Below, piece by piece: positions 37,540 to 46,256 of a DNA stretch of 60,676 nt (position 1 is the stretch's first letter; the number at the start of each line of letters is the position of its first letter). The translations under genes were made by a program, and so were the position numbers. Source of the DNA: Oligoflexia bacterium (GTDB taxonomy: Bacteria > Bdellovibrionota > UBA1018); assembly GCA_903935335.1 (NCBI GenBank), contig CAIZRG010000056.1, positions 1-60,676 on the forward strand, given 5' to 3'. The notes beneath the pieces are model-generated. The model saw nothing but the letters and a program-made list of their open reading frames with translations, made no database searches and had not been told where the DNA came from.

Positions 37540-38631
37540 CTAAACCCAAAACCCCACCCCTAAACCCACACAAAGAGCCAGGCCCAATCGAAAATAAAGC
37601 TGAGAAGACTCTGTACGGATTGAACCTAAAAGTGCCGAGGCCGGTCCTGAAACGATACACACTCTTCTCATCAATCGAATGACTCCCCATAAACCGAGGC
37701 TGCAAAAAAGAAAAACCGAAACTGGAAATACACCCAAAAGTGTAGGTATACTCACACAGAGAAACGCCATTGAGTAAAGAAAACCTAGAAAAACTCGAGA
37801 TTTTTTAAACCCTAAAGTACCAGCCCATGTCCGAATCCCATAAATACGATCAATCTCTAAATCTTGAAGATGATGAGCATGAGACATGGCTATCACTGTC
37901 AAACCAAAATAAAGCCCAATCATCACAACTGAAATATCAAAAAAACCAAAAATAGCCTGACTCAGACCCACCGATAAAAGTGGCCCTCCCAATAAAAACA
38001 AGAAAAAATCTCCGACTATTCTGTATTTAAAAGAAAAAGGCTGATTTGAATATCCCCATGCACCCACCCCTCCCGCTAAACCAATCCAAGCTAAAATAGA
38101 TGGACTTTGAAAAATAACGGGTAAACCACAAAGACTGCCTAAAAGGAGTGCCAAATAGCCTAGCTTTTGAACCTCCTCTGCACTGATCCATCCTTTTTGA
38201 ATCACTCCATTTTTTCCCAAACCTCGTGAAAGATCAATCAACCTCAGATGATCCTCCACATCATTTAAAAAAATGACGGCAATCTGAAGAAAAACAACTC
38301 CTAAAAAAGAAAAAAAACCTCTCCTCCAATGCACTGACCAGTGATGTAAAAAACCATTGAGAAGCACTGCACAACCAGGCATCAATGTCCAAGCTAAATG
38401 AACAGAACGAATTGCTTTGAGAAAGACTTTCCCCGAAGAAGGCTTAATGATGGATTCAGGACGGACTAACTCAAAAATAACGGAGTCAAGGGCTCTACTC
38501 CCAAATAACCCTGAAGCAACCTCTCGAGGCAGGGCAATCCAGACCTCACCATTCTGTAAAATTTTTCCTGATCGCAGAACTCTCTCAAACTCCAAATCAT
38601 CCCGACGTAAATTTAAAATTCCATGAGTCAC
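37540..38631 (-). CDS. UbiA-family prenyltransferase (MenA-like)
   Basis: 363 residues, an integral membrane enzyme. It attaches a polyprenyl chain to an aromatic acceptor, probably dihydroxynaphthoate for menaquinone. The first metal-binding motif is NDVEDHLRLID (about 123-133) and the second is DLEIDRIYGIRTWAGTLG. An N-terminal stretch of about 70 residues precedes the first membrane span and contains no recognised domain. It overlaps the polyprenyl synthase gene by 4 bp (ATGA), so the chain supplier and chain user are made together. Confidence 0.85.
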   Translation of the reverse strand: MTHGILNLRRDDLEFERVLRSGKILQNGEVWIALPREVASGLFGSRALDSVIFELVRPESIIKPSSGKVFLKAIRSVHLAWTLMPGCAVLLNGFLHHWSVHWRRGFFSFLGVVFLQIAVIFLNDVEDHLRLIDLSRGLGKNGVIQKGWISAEEVQKLGYLALLLGSLCGLPVIFQSPSILAWIGLAGGVGAWGYSNQPFSFKYRIVGDFFLFLLGGPLLSVGLSQAIFGFFDISVVMIGLYFGLTVIAMSHAHHLQDLEIDRIYGIRTWAGTLGFKKSRVFLGFLYSMAFLCVSIPTLLGVFPVSVFLFCSLGLWGVIRLMRRVCIVSGPASALLGSIRTESSQLYFRLGLALCVGLGVGFWV

Positions 38632-39632
38632 CGGATTCGCTCTTTCAGATAAACTAGGATCGACCTCAATGCTTGAAGAGCCTCTAAATCAGGCTTTTCT
38701 AAAGCAATAGAAACTTGAGATAAAATTTGATCTGCTGCTTCAAGCTTAGCCTGAGATCTAGCCCTCACCCGATCGGTTGCCGCAACTAACTCAATTGTTC
38801 TCCAAGGCCAGGACTGTAAGTCGGTATCATTTCCCAGTAACTTTTGAATCGGTTCGCTCAGAGAGGGGTTTTCTTCGAGCATCTCCAGAGTCACAAAATT
38901 AATCAGCCCTTCTCGTAAATCTTGCGCAAATGGCTTCCCACCAGAAGCGTCGTAATCAATAATGTCATCAATCATCTGAAAGGCAAGACCCAAGAGCTCT
39001 CCAAACTGAAAACAAGCTTGGCGAATGCCCTCACTCACCTTCGCTAAACGAGCAGGTGTGGAACAACACCATGACATTAAGCTTGCAGTTTTCTTTCGAG
39101 CCACTGTCTCAAGATGAGTGCGCGTAATACCAAAGACGTTTCTTGCCTCAAGCTGAAGCCATTCCCCATGAACCAGCTCTTCAACTGTCCTTGAAAGATC
39201 TCGAATCAGTTCAATCTCACCTAAAGAAGAAAGCTCTGACATGACTCGAGCTAAAAGTAAATCTCCTGCTAATACTGCTCTGGCATTCGAAGATCTAGCA
39301 TTCAGCGTCGGCCGATTTCGACGAATCCGACTTTCATCAATCACATCGTCGTGCGCAAGAGTCGCTGCATGAACAAACTCAGAAGCTCGTGCATAAGAGT
39401 GAAGCTGACTTAAGGGAACTTTTAAGAATTGGCCCACTAAAAAACAAAGCGTAGGTCTAAACTTTTTTCCTCGGAAAAGGACAGTCTTACTCAGCAAAAT
39501 ATCAATTTCAGGCACTGTGTGCACAGTGATGGCCAAATCTAGGTTTGCAACTGCCTCAGCAGTTGCTTGAGGAATCCAATCTAAATACATTTGACGAAAG
39601 CTAACACGACTCCTGACTTCCACAAAATCCAT
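38628..39632 (-). CDS. Polyprenyl diphosphate synthase (IspB/HepT family)
   Basis: 334 residues. A trans-prenyltransferase making the quinone side chain from FPP or GGPP and IPP. It carries both Asp-rich motifs: DDVIDES (first) and DDIIDY (second), with the intervening GDLLLARV and a K/T pair for substrate binding. It is paired with the UbiA gene and divergent from the UDG gene with a 49-bp gap. Whether chain length is C30, C35 or C40 cannot be read from sequence. Confidence 0.9.
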   Translation of the reverse strand: MDFVEVRSRVSFRQMYLDWIPQATAEAVANLDLAITVHTVPEIDILLSKTVLFRGKKFRPTLCFLVGQFLKVPLSQLHSYARASEFVHAATLAHDDVIDESRIRRNRPTLNARSSNARAVLAGDLLLARVMSELSSLGEIELIRDLSRTVEELVHGEWLQLEARNVFGITRTHLETVARKKTASLMSWCCSTPARLAKVSEGIRQACFQFGELLGLAFQMIDDIIDYDASGGKPFAQDLREGLINFVTLEMLEENPSLSEPIQKLLGNDTDLQSWPWRTIELVAATDRVRARSQAKLEAADQILSQVSIALEKPDLEALQALRSILVYLKERIR

Positions 39633-39681
39633 TTCTTGACATCCAGGCTTCCCTCAGAGAAATCTAATTTTAAAAAATTCA

Positions 39682-40350
39682 ATGATTGAAACCTTAAGAT
39701 CCTCAATTGTGTCTTGTACTCAGTGTCCTAGGCTAAGAAACCATTGCCAAAAAATCGCGCTCGTAAAACGAAAATCCTACCGCCATGAAACCTATTGGGG
39801 TAAACCAGTTCCCGGATTTGGAGACCCCTGGGCACGCCTTCTCATTGTTGGATTAGCTCCAGGAGCTCATGGTGCCAATCGAACTGGAAGAGTAGTCACT
39901 GGGGATCGATCCGGTGAATGGCTTTATCACGCACTCTACAAAGCTGGATTCTCAAATCAACCCCAGTCAGTTGGAATCAATGACGGACTTTGCCTCTCAG
40001 ATGCCTATGTGACCTGCATTATCAAATGTGCTCCGCCTGAAAATAAACCCCTTCCTACTGAAATCAACCACTGCCAAACCCACCTCATTCAAGAACTCAC
40101 TGCTCTCAAAAATGTGCATGTCATTGTTGCACTGGGAGAAGTCGCATTTAAAACAATTTGGACCCTCTTAGCACCTCAACAAACAATTCCAAAATTTTGT
40201 CATGGAAAGCAAATCTTTCTTAATCCAAAACTATGCCTGATTGTCTCTTACCACCCGAGTCAACAAAATACGTTTACAGGGAAACTCACTCAACCCCAGT
40301 TCCAATCGATTTTTACTGCAGCAAAAACCCAGTTAAGTCTTTTTCTTTAA
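39682..40350 (+). CDS. Uracil-DNA glycosylase, family 5 (UDGb type)
   Basis: 222 residues. It removes uracil from DNA in base-excision repair. Family 5 marks are the motif VGLAPGAHGANRTGRVVTGDRSG, and SYHPSQQNTFTGKLT near the C-terminus, rather than the GEAPG and HP form of family 4. Four Cys consistent with a [4Fe-4S] cluster are present: C-x2-C near residue 12-15, one in IIKCAPP and one in HCQTHL. Its last 18 bp overlap the convergent DUF4442 gene. Confidence 0.88.
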   Translation: MIETLRSSIVSCTQCPRLRNHCQKIALVKRKSYRHETYWGKPVPGFGDPWARLLIVGLAPGAHGANRTGRVVTGDRSGEWLYHALYKAGFSNQPQSVGINDGLCLSDAYVTCIIKCAPPENKPLPTEINHCQTHLIQELTALKNVHVIVALGEVAFKTIWTLLAPQQTIPKFCHGKQIFLNPKLCLIVSYHPSQQNTFTGKLTQPQFQSIFTAAKTQLSLFL

Positions 40351-40827
40351 AGAAACAGTTAATAAAAAATAAGCCACAGGCTCATCACCAAAATGAGTTG
40401 GAACAGTTGCTACAATCCGTAAGGGAAAGTTTTTACGCTCCCCTGTCTGAAGGACTTGATAGACAAATTCCTTGACGTCTGAGCCTTGCTCACAACTAAA
40501 AACAACATCGCCTTCTGCTCTTTTTAGATAATCTGCATGAAAATCCTTAAAAATGAGAGAAATGGAACTTTTTGTTTGCTGAATAAAATGCGTCACCATA
40601 AGACCCCCTGCACAATCCGCTCCTACAGCAAGAGCACCAAAATACATAGAGTTCAGATGGTTACGCGTCCTCCAAGACAATGGAACCCTGACCACACAAC
40701 GCTGATCAGATAACTCCAACACACTCGGGCTTACAAATAAAAGCATGGGGATCTTGAAAAACCCAAACATTCTTAATAAAAAAGTCTGCCTGAACTTCAA
40801 TGGAACCCAACCCATCATCGGCTCCAA
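40333..40827 (-). CDS. DUF4442 hot-dog fold protein (possible thioesterase)
   Basis: 164 residues. The central RNHLNSMYFGALAVGADCAGGLMVTHFI has the N-x-N/H-x3-G-A pattern of DUF4442 and PaaI-like hot-dog proteins, some of which are acyl-CoA thioesterases. No signal peptide. The catalytic Asp/Glu common to PaaI is not obvious, so enzymatic function is uncertain. It overlaps the UDG gene by 18 bp tail to tail and is downstream of the Lys-rich gene with a 32-bp gap. Confidence 0.7.
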   Translation of the reverse strand: MEPMMGWVPLKFRQTFLLRMFGFFKIPMLLFVSPSVLELSDQRCVVRVPLSWRTRNHLNSMYFGALAVGADCAGGLMVTHFIQQTKSSISLIFKDFHADYLKRAEGDVVFSCEQGSDVKEFVYQVLQTGERKNFPLRIVATVPTHFGDEPVAYFLLTVSLKKKT

Positions 40828-40859
40828 CTCCCCCTATGAAATACCCCCCAACTCACTTT

Positions 40860-41111
40860 TTATTTCTTCTTGTTTTTCTTCTTCCTGAATGAAGATTTTT
40901 TGTCACTTGATCGCTTGGACTTAGCTTCAAAATACTTCTTGGAGAAGTCTTTATCTGTTTTTAGCTTTAAAGAACGTTTCTTGCGACCTTCGCTTTTCTT
41001 TTTGCGACGAAGGTTCCTCAACACAGAGGGGGCAGTGGCTTGGGCTTGTGGAGATTTTGCTTCAATCGTCGTACTCATTTTTTCTTCATTCCTACTTTCT
41101 ATAGTCATCAT
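40860..41111 (-). CDS. Small, very basic Lys/Arg-rich protein
   Basis: 83 residues from 41111, or 72 from the ATG at 41078. The last 50 residues are almost all Lys, Arg and Ser, ending KKKNKKK, with no Cys or Trp. Such tails bind nucleic acid or ribosomes non-specifically. No family is recognised. It lies between clpA and the hot-dog gene on the same strand. An opposing frame over it is a shadow of the Lys codons. Confidence 0.5.
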   Translation of the reverse strand: MMTIESRNEEKMSTTIEAKSPQAQATAPSVLRNLRRKKKSEGRKKRSLKLKTDKDFSKKYFEAKSKRSSDKKSSFRKKKNKKK

Positions 41112-41187
41112 TCATGTAAACCTTAATCTATTACTCTAAATCATCCATGATGACCAGCTTAGAGTGCTTCAAATCCTCTATTTTAAG

Positions 41188-43632
41188 TTAGATCTCCTCA
41201 TAGTGAGGCTGGGTAGCCTTGGGAATCACATTGCAATCCAATTCATTCATAATTTTTTGCCTAAATTTAAAGGCAATTTCATCATTTTTGATCAATACTT
41301 TAACTTTTCCTCCGGACTCTAATCGTCCAAACAAAATCTCCTCAGCAAGAGGTCTTTTAATTTGATCCTGAATCAAACGAGCTAAGGGCCGAGCCCCCAT
41401 CCATCGATCATATCCTTTTTGAGTCAACCATTTTTTAACAGCCCCATCAAACTCCACATCCACATTCTTGCCTAAAAGCTGAGACTCAAGCTCCATCAAT
41501 TGCTTTCCAACAACCTGTTCGACAATCTCAGGAGCAAGGGAATGAAAGTAAATCACAGCATCCAGCCGGTTTCTAAACTCAGGACTAAAGGTTTGCTCAA
41601 CTTCTTTGCGGGCGAATGAACTGGGCTTAAAGTCCTCAGGCCCCATACCTAATGGACGACGCTCTAATTCTCTGGACCCTACGTTTGAAGTCATAATCAA
41701 AATAGAATTTCTAAAATCTGCCTTCCGTCCATTATGATCTGTTAGCAATCCATGGTCCATAACTTGAAGCAAAATATTGCAAATATCTGAATGCGCTTTT
41801 TCAATTTCATCCAGTAAAACAACAGAGTAAGGTTTTTTTAAAACACTATCAGTCAGCAATCCAGCCTGATCAAATCCCACATACCCAGGAGGAGCTCCGA
41901 TCAACCGAGATACTGTATGTTTTTCACTATACTCACTCATATCGAATCGAAGAAAAGGAACTCCTAAACAATGGGCTAGCTGTTTACTTAGCTCAGTTTT
42001 ACCTACCCCTGTTGGACCACAAAAAAGAAAAGACCCAACAGGTTTTTCACCTGTACGTAAACCTGAACGCGCTAATCGAATCGAGCCTACCAAAGCTTCT
42101 ACAGCATGATCTTGACCAAAAATAGAAAGTTGCAAATCTGTTTTTAAATTCTTCAAACTTAATTTTTGACTCAAGCTTACCGACCGAGGAGGAATCCTAG
42201 CCATTTGAGAAACAACTGCTTCAATCGCACTGGAATCTAACTTTTGAATGTCTCCCTTTTTTTCTTTTTGAAGCCTTGCTTTAGCCCCTGCTTCATCCAT
42301 CACATCAATTGCCTTATCCGGTAAAAATCGGTCTATCAGATGTTTAGAAGAAAGATCGACTGCAGCTTGAAGCGCATCTTTTGTATATTCAACCTCATGA
42401 TACTCTTCAAACCGAGTTTTTAATCCCTCTAAGATCTGAAAAGCTTCTTGAAGAGTAGACTCCACCACTTCTACTTTTTGGAAACGTCTGACAAGCGCAT
42501 GATCCTTTTCAAAGACATTCCTAAACTCAGAATAAGTAGTAGAACCCATGAATCGGATTAAACCCTGAGACAAAAGAGGTTTCATCAAATGAGCAGCATC
42601 TAAGGCCCCTCCACTCACAGCCCCAGCTCCAATAATGGTATGGATTTCATCAATAAATAAGAGGGGATCAATTCCTTTTTCTTTCTTTTTTTCTAAAGTT
42701 TGAATCAGCCTCTTAAACCTCTGCTCAAAATCACCACGAAACTTAGCACCTGCCAATAAAGCTCCTAAGTCTAAAGAATAAATCACTGTATTCTGAAGAA
42801 GTTCAGGAACTTTTTTTTCAACAATCTGAACCGCTAAACCCTCAGCAATGGCTGTTTTTCCAACACCTGCCTCACCCACCAGCAAAGGATTATTTTTTTT
42901 CCTTCGACATAAAATCTGAATCAGCCTCTCAACCTCAGTCTTCCTTCCAATCAGAGGATCCATCTTGCCCTGCTTGGCCTGATCATTGAGGTTTAAAACA
43001 AAATGAGAAAGAGCACTTTCGTCAAACACTCTGCCAGGCGAAGATTTAGGAGAATGTCCTTCTTCAGAACTCTCCGAATGACTTTCAGAGTGAGAATCAT
43101 CCCCTTCTGCCTGAGTTTTGACTCCTTCCTTAATAAATCCTGCCTTGTTTGAATGAACCCCTTGATTAATCGTCTTCAAAAGATCTAAACGCTCAATTCC
43201 TTGCTCAATCAGAATCATCAATGCTTTAGAGTCTTTTGCCTGAAATAAGGCCACCAATAAGTCCTCGGGTTGAATTTCATCTTTACCCGATGATTGGACA
43301 TGAAAAAGAGCTCTCTGAATCAAACGTTGAATACTTAAGGTCGCAACTGGATGCTCTAAGCCCCTTTCATCAGAAGGTACTTCAAATTCTGATGCTTCTT
43401 GAGATAAAGAAGGATCTAACCGCCCTGCTTTAGGAACCTCATTTCGAAGGTAAACTTCTAGTTCTTTTCGAATCGCAGTAGGATTGCCTCCTACAGTTTG
43501 AATGGTCTCGCTAATCCTTAAATCAGCTAAAAGGCTCCAAAGAACATGTTCAAGAGTAAAATACTCATGCTCCTGTTCTACAGCAAACCTCACTGCTCTA
43601 TTTAAGACGACTTCTGCTCTCCGACCAATCAT
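41188..43632 (-). CDS. clpA: ATP-dependent Clp protease ATPase subunit ClpA
   Basis: 814 residues from the ATG at 43632, chosen because AGAGGA lies 6 bp upstream; the ATG at 43647 would put the ribosome site inside the gene. It unfolds substrates for ClpP. An N-domain (about 1-150), then a Ser/Glu/His-rich linker (residues about 176-200), AAA+ domain 1 (GEAGVGKT, FIDEIH), and domain 2 (GPTGVGKT, LLDEIEKAH). The ClpP-binding loop is LGM in place of the usual IGL/IGF. No ClpS gene is next to it. The Fic-like gene diverges 60 bp upstream. Confidence 0.95.
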   Translation of the reverse strand: MIGRRAEVVLNRAVRFAVEQEHEYFTLEHVLWSLLADLRISETIQTVGGNPTAIRKELEVYLRNEVPKAGRLDPSLSQEASEFEVPSDERGLEHPVATLSIQRLIQRALFHVQSSGKDEIQPEDLLVALFQAKDSKALMILIEQGIERLDLLKTINQGVHSNKAGFIKEGVKTQAEGDDSHSESHSESSEEGHSPKSSPGRVFDESALSHFVLNLNDQAKQGKMDPLIGRKTEVERLIQILCRRKKNNPLLVGEAGVGKTAIAEGLAVQIVEKKVPELLQNTVIYSLDLGALLAGAKFRGDFEQRFKRLIQTLEKKKEKGIDPLLFIDEIHTIIGAGAVSGGALDAAHLMKPLLSQGLIRFMGSTTYSEFRNVFEKDHALVRRFQKVEVVESTLQEAFQILEGLKTRFEEYHEVEYTKDALQAAVDLSSKHLIDRFLPDKAIDVMDEAGAKARLQKEKKGDIQKLDSSAIEAVVSQMARIPPRSVSLSQKLSLKNLKTDLQLSIFGQDHAVEALVGSIRLARSGLRTGEKPVGSFLFCGPTGVGKTELSKQLAHCLGVPFLRFDMSEYSEKHTVSRLIGAPPGYVGFDQAGLLTDSVLKKPYSVVLLDEIEKAHSDICNILLQVMDHGLLTDHNGRKADFRNSILIMTSNVGSRELERRPLGMGPEDFKPSSFARKEVEQTFSPEFRNRLDAVIYFHSLAPEIVEQVVGKQLMELESQLLGKNVDVEFDGAVKKWLTQKGYDRWMGARPLARLIQDQIKRPLAEEILFGRLESGGKVKVLIKNDEIAFKFRQKIMNELDCNVIPKATQPHYEEI

Positions 43633-43691
43633 TACCCTTCCTCTCATTTTTCTGCTTGACCCAAAAACACCTATCGCACATTCTGTGAGCT

Positions 43692-44249
43692 GTGCAAACA
43701 GACTTATTAAAAAAACAGCTGGAAAGAGCTCGCTTCGAACGAGCTTTTCAAGTCGCTGAGAGTTTAGCCCTTCATAGAGCCCTTCTTACCACAACTGAAT
43801 TAGCTCGCCTGAATGAAATTGTTACCGTAAATAAAGAAAAAAGATCATCTGTATTCACTGATCCTTGGCGACATGAAGCAGTAACTATTACTCTTCCTAC
43901 AGGTCAAGAAAAAACTCTGACCCTCATGATTGACCCTATACTCATGGCAAGAGAAAAATTACATCACTCCACTGAGATGGCAGAACAAGGACTGAAAATA
44001 GAATCTGGAATAAAAATTTACGTTGAACTCATCCTTGCTCATGTTTTCAAAGACGCGAACCGACGAACTGCAAGTCTGGCTAGCCATTATTTTTTTAAAC
44101 GATACGGAGTCCCTGTATCAGGAATGGACTTATATCAACTTGGCTTAGGAGATTTGAGACAGGAAAACCAAATCCAATCTCTTACCGAAAAAGTCTGCCA
44201 AATGGCAAAATTTGGAGAAAAAAGAAACCTGTCCACTCTGTCAAGCTAA
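43692..44249 (+). CDS. Fic-like protein with altered active-site motif
   Basis: 185 residues from a GTG start, no strong ribosome site. The Fic core helix is visible: LILAHVFKDANRRTASLASHYFF, with His117. The canonical motif HPFx(D/E)GNGRxxR becomes HVFKDANRRTAS: His, Phe, Asp, Asn and the first Arg are kept, but both Gly and the final Arg are changed. Fic enzymes usually transfer AMP from ATP to hydroxyls; this one may be inactive or use another substrate. No antitoxin (inhibitory helix motif) partner gene is seen. It diverges from clpA. Confidence 0.72.
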   Translation: MQTDLLKKQLERARFERAFQVAESLALHRALLTTTELARLNEIVTVNKEKRSSVFTDPWRHEAVTITLPTGQEKTLTLMIDPILMAREKLHHSTEMAEQGLKIESGIKIYVELILAHVFKDANRRTASLASHYFFKRYGVPVSGMDLYQLGLGDLRQENQIQSLTEKVCQMAKFGEKRNLSTLSS

Positions 44250-44332
44250 TAAAAAATGAGCGTACTCTATTCATTTAGATCATTTGTTTTAGCTATATCT
44301 ATAATAATTATTAAAGCAGCTGTTACGCGGTC

Positions 44333-44576
44333 TCAAGGGCTTCTTTGAACGGATTTAAGGTCCGCTGTCAGCTGTGGCAAAAGTAAATATTCTGAGTAGG
44401 CCCAGAAGACATGGGCGTGGATCGCTTCAAAACGAGTCAATCTGGCATCTTTCAAATCCGAGATAACTCTTGACCTCTCCGTGAAACAGCTCAATCGACC
44501 AACGGAGCTTGCATAGCCCCACTCGATGATTCCTGAATCGAGATTACTTCGTGAACAGGCGAGATAGATTCGTTCC
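44333..44576 (-). pseudogene. Decayed IS transposase fragment (IS4-type DDE C-terminus)
   Basis: The minus strand encodes LRWSIELFHGEVKSYLGF, then ERCQIDSF, then after a shift AIHAHVFWAYSEYLLL. This is the R-x3-E-x6-K-type C-terminal end of an IS4-like DDE transposase. The two frames join if one base is removed from the AAAA run at 44429-44432, so a single-base insertion broke the gene. The N-terminal two thirds are missing. The fragment begins right after the lipase stop codon. The 83 bp on its left hold nothing I recognise. No terminal inverted repeats were confirmed. Confidence 0.75.
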
Positions 44577-46145
44577 TTATAAACTTAGGAGACCTGGCCA
44601 ATAACTCCAAAGTTTACTCAAGACCTCCTTGTACCATCCTGCCTCCTGATAGCTTTGACCTTGATAGAAATCTTTTTCCATTTCACCTAAATTGGAGTGA
44701 ACCATATCGGGAGTAAAACCATGCTTTTGGCCTTCTATTTTAGCAACGAAATGAGGTGCAGTTGCTGCAACTTGGGTTAAATCCAAAGCAATATTTCTTA
44801 AAGCCCCAAGAACATCTACCTTCAATAAACCTTTTAAAATCCTTTTTTTACAAACTCTATAAGCACTGCATTGAGTTGCTTTTTTCACAGTTTCAAGTCC
44901 ATTCTGATATAAAAGAACCCCAATTCCTGAATAACTGGATCCGGTTAATTTATTTAAAGGTTGGGTGAGATTAGGAACAGCATCTCCTCTTGCATTTTGC
45001 CGAATCATGTTGTTGCGCCCAACCCAGGTGTCTTCTATAAACGTCTTGCCTTGAGAATCAAATACTTCAGGAGCAGCAATAAACCAGCCATTCACTCGAT
45101 TTATCTTTTGATTTGATAGATCTTCATCCAAAAGATCAGGGTGATAAGCTGACAAGTGCTGTACTATATGTCCTATTGCTAATTGAGAAAGAGCTGCCCC
45201 CTGACTATGACCTGTTACATAGATCTTCAACTGTCTTCGTTGCTCTTCCGATAAAACTTTTAGCTGATCATCTATTAAGTTCATGAGCTCTTGACTTGCA
45301 GATCGATACTTTCTAAGAAATCCTCTATGTACTTTTCCTTGAAACTGAAATCCACTCGGATCAGAATCATCCGAATCTATCGGTAATGCTTCAAGATTTG
45401 TGACCCAATCTGCCTTGCTTATCGAACCATGGAAAACAACCACCATCACTGGCCCTACATCGTCTTGTAACCAGGGAGGCAAAAAATCTCGATCAGAAGG
45501 GAGATAAGCCACAAACCCAGTTTTATTGTCATTAAAAACAACACCACTGATAGCTCTAAAGGTTTTAATATCCCAAGGTAATTGACTGGAAACCCCTTCT
45601 CCGTTAGATACAATGTAAGAAAGCTCAACTAAATCAAGCAAACTCGGTGCCATCGCAATAAAATGAGGATTCAATGTGACTCCAAATTCTCCTTCTTCAA
45701 TCATAGCCGAAAATCGCTTCGATGAAACTTCAGGCTTCTCTACAAAGACCCAATCGTCATCCTCAAAACAACTTTCATCAGAAGCCCTATCTGATACTAC
45801 AGAAGCCCAATCATCATCCTCAGAAAAACTTTCATCAGAAGCCCTATCTGATACTACAGAAGCCCAATCATCATCCTCAAAACAACTTTCATCAGAAGCC
45901 CTATCTGATACTACAGAAGCCCAATCATCATCCTCAAAACAACTTTCATCAGAATAAATCTCATCGTTATTTTCCGCATCTAGTTTTCTATCCTCAAAAT
46001 CTTTTTTAGCATGCTTTGGAGAAAGCTCTACACTGGAAGATAGTTTATTTAAATCTTTGCAACCAGATTGGAATAAAAAAAATACCATAAAGAGACATTG
46101 CCAAAACAAACAATTTATTCGTAAAATTTTTTTTTCAAACAACAT
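44577..46145 (-). CDS. Secreted class 3 (alpha/beta hydrolase) lipase-like lipoprotein with repeats
   Basis: 522 residues. The N-terminus (about 1-29) ends in a lipobox-like FQSGC, so it is probably a lipoprotein attached at Cys29. Residues 66-134 contain four near-identical acidic repeats of 19 residues (DESCFEDDDWASVVSDRAS). Beyond about 150 the class 3 lipase fold appears: VVVFHGSISKADWVTNL, VHRGFLRKY, and the nucleophile Ser314 in VTGHSQGAALSQL, then GDAVPNLTQP. Likely acts on host or prey lipids; inference. The gene is AT-rich, its stop directly abuts the IS remnant, and nothing upstream is related. Confidence 0.78.
   Translation of the reverse strand: MLFEKKILRINCLFWQCLFMVFFLFQSGCKDLNKLSSSVELSPKHAKKDFEDRKLDAENNDEIYSDESCFEDDDWASVVSDRASDESCFEDDDWASVVSDRASDESFSEDDDWASVVSDRASDESCFEDDDWVFVEKPEVSSKRFSAMIEEGEFGVTLNPHFIAMAPSLLDLVELSYIVSNGEGVSSQLPWDIKTFRAISGVVFNDNKTGFVAYLPSDRDFLPPWLQDDVGPVMVVVFHGSISKADWVTNLEALPIDSDDSDPSGFQFQGKVHRGFLRKYRSASQELMNLIDDQLKVLSEEQRRQLKIYVTGHSQGAALSQLAIGHIVQHLSAYHPDLLDEDLSNQKINRVNGWFIAAPEVFDSQGKTFIEDTWVGRNNMIRQNARGDAVPNLTQPLNKLTGSSYSGIGVLLYQNGLETVKKATQCSAYRVCKKRILKGLLKVDVLGALRNIALDLTQVAATAPHFVAKIEGQKHGFTPDMVHSNLGEMEKDFYQGQSYQEAGWYKEVLSKLWSYWPGLLSL
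45749..45954 (-). repeat. 57-bp in-frame tandem repeat in the lipase gene
   Basis: Three full copies and one partial copy of a 57-bp unit (starts at 45749, 45806, 45863 and 45920), differing by only a few bases. Each encodes one 19-residue acidic repeat. The frame is kept, so copy-number changes would alter length but not the frame. High identity suggests recent expansion. Confidence 0.85.
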
Positions 46146-46256
46146 GCGAAACGCATATTACATTATTTAACTTTAAAAGTAAACAAAGAAGTTTTTGTAA
46201 GATAAATATTAATTAAAATAGTTTATTTTTAAACTAATACGAATTAAAAGAGACCT

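Noticed and set aside
40870..41139. Plus-strand Phe/Leu-rich frame
   Set aside because: It is the complement of the Lys/Arg codons of the small basic protein; Phe-rich shadows are expected.
45749..45954. CRISPR-like array
   Set aside because: Units are 57-bp without unique spacers and lie in frame in a gene, so it is a coding tandem repeat.
45676..46009. Two plus-strand Gln/Ser/His-rich repeat frames
   Set aside because: They lie antisense to the 57-bp repeat of the lipase gene and owe their openness to that repeat; no ribosome site or family.
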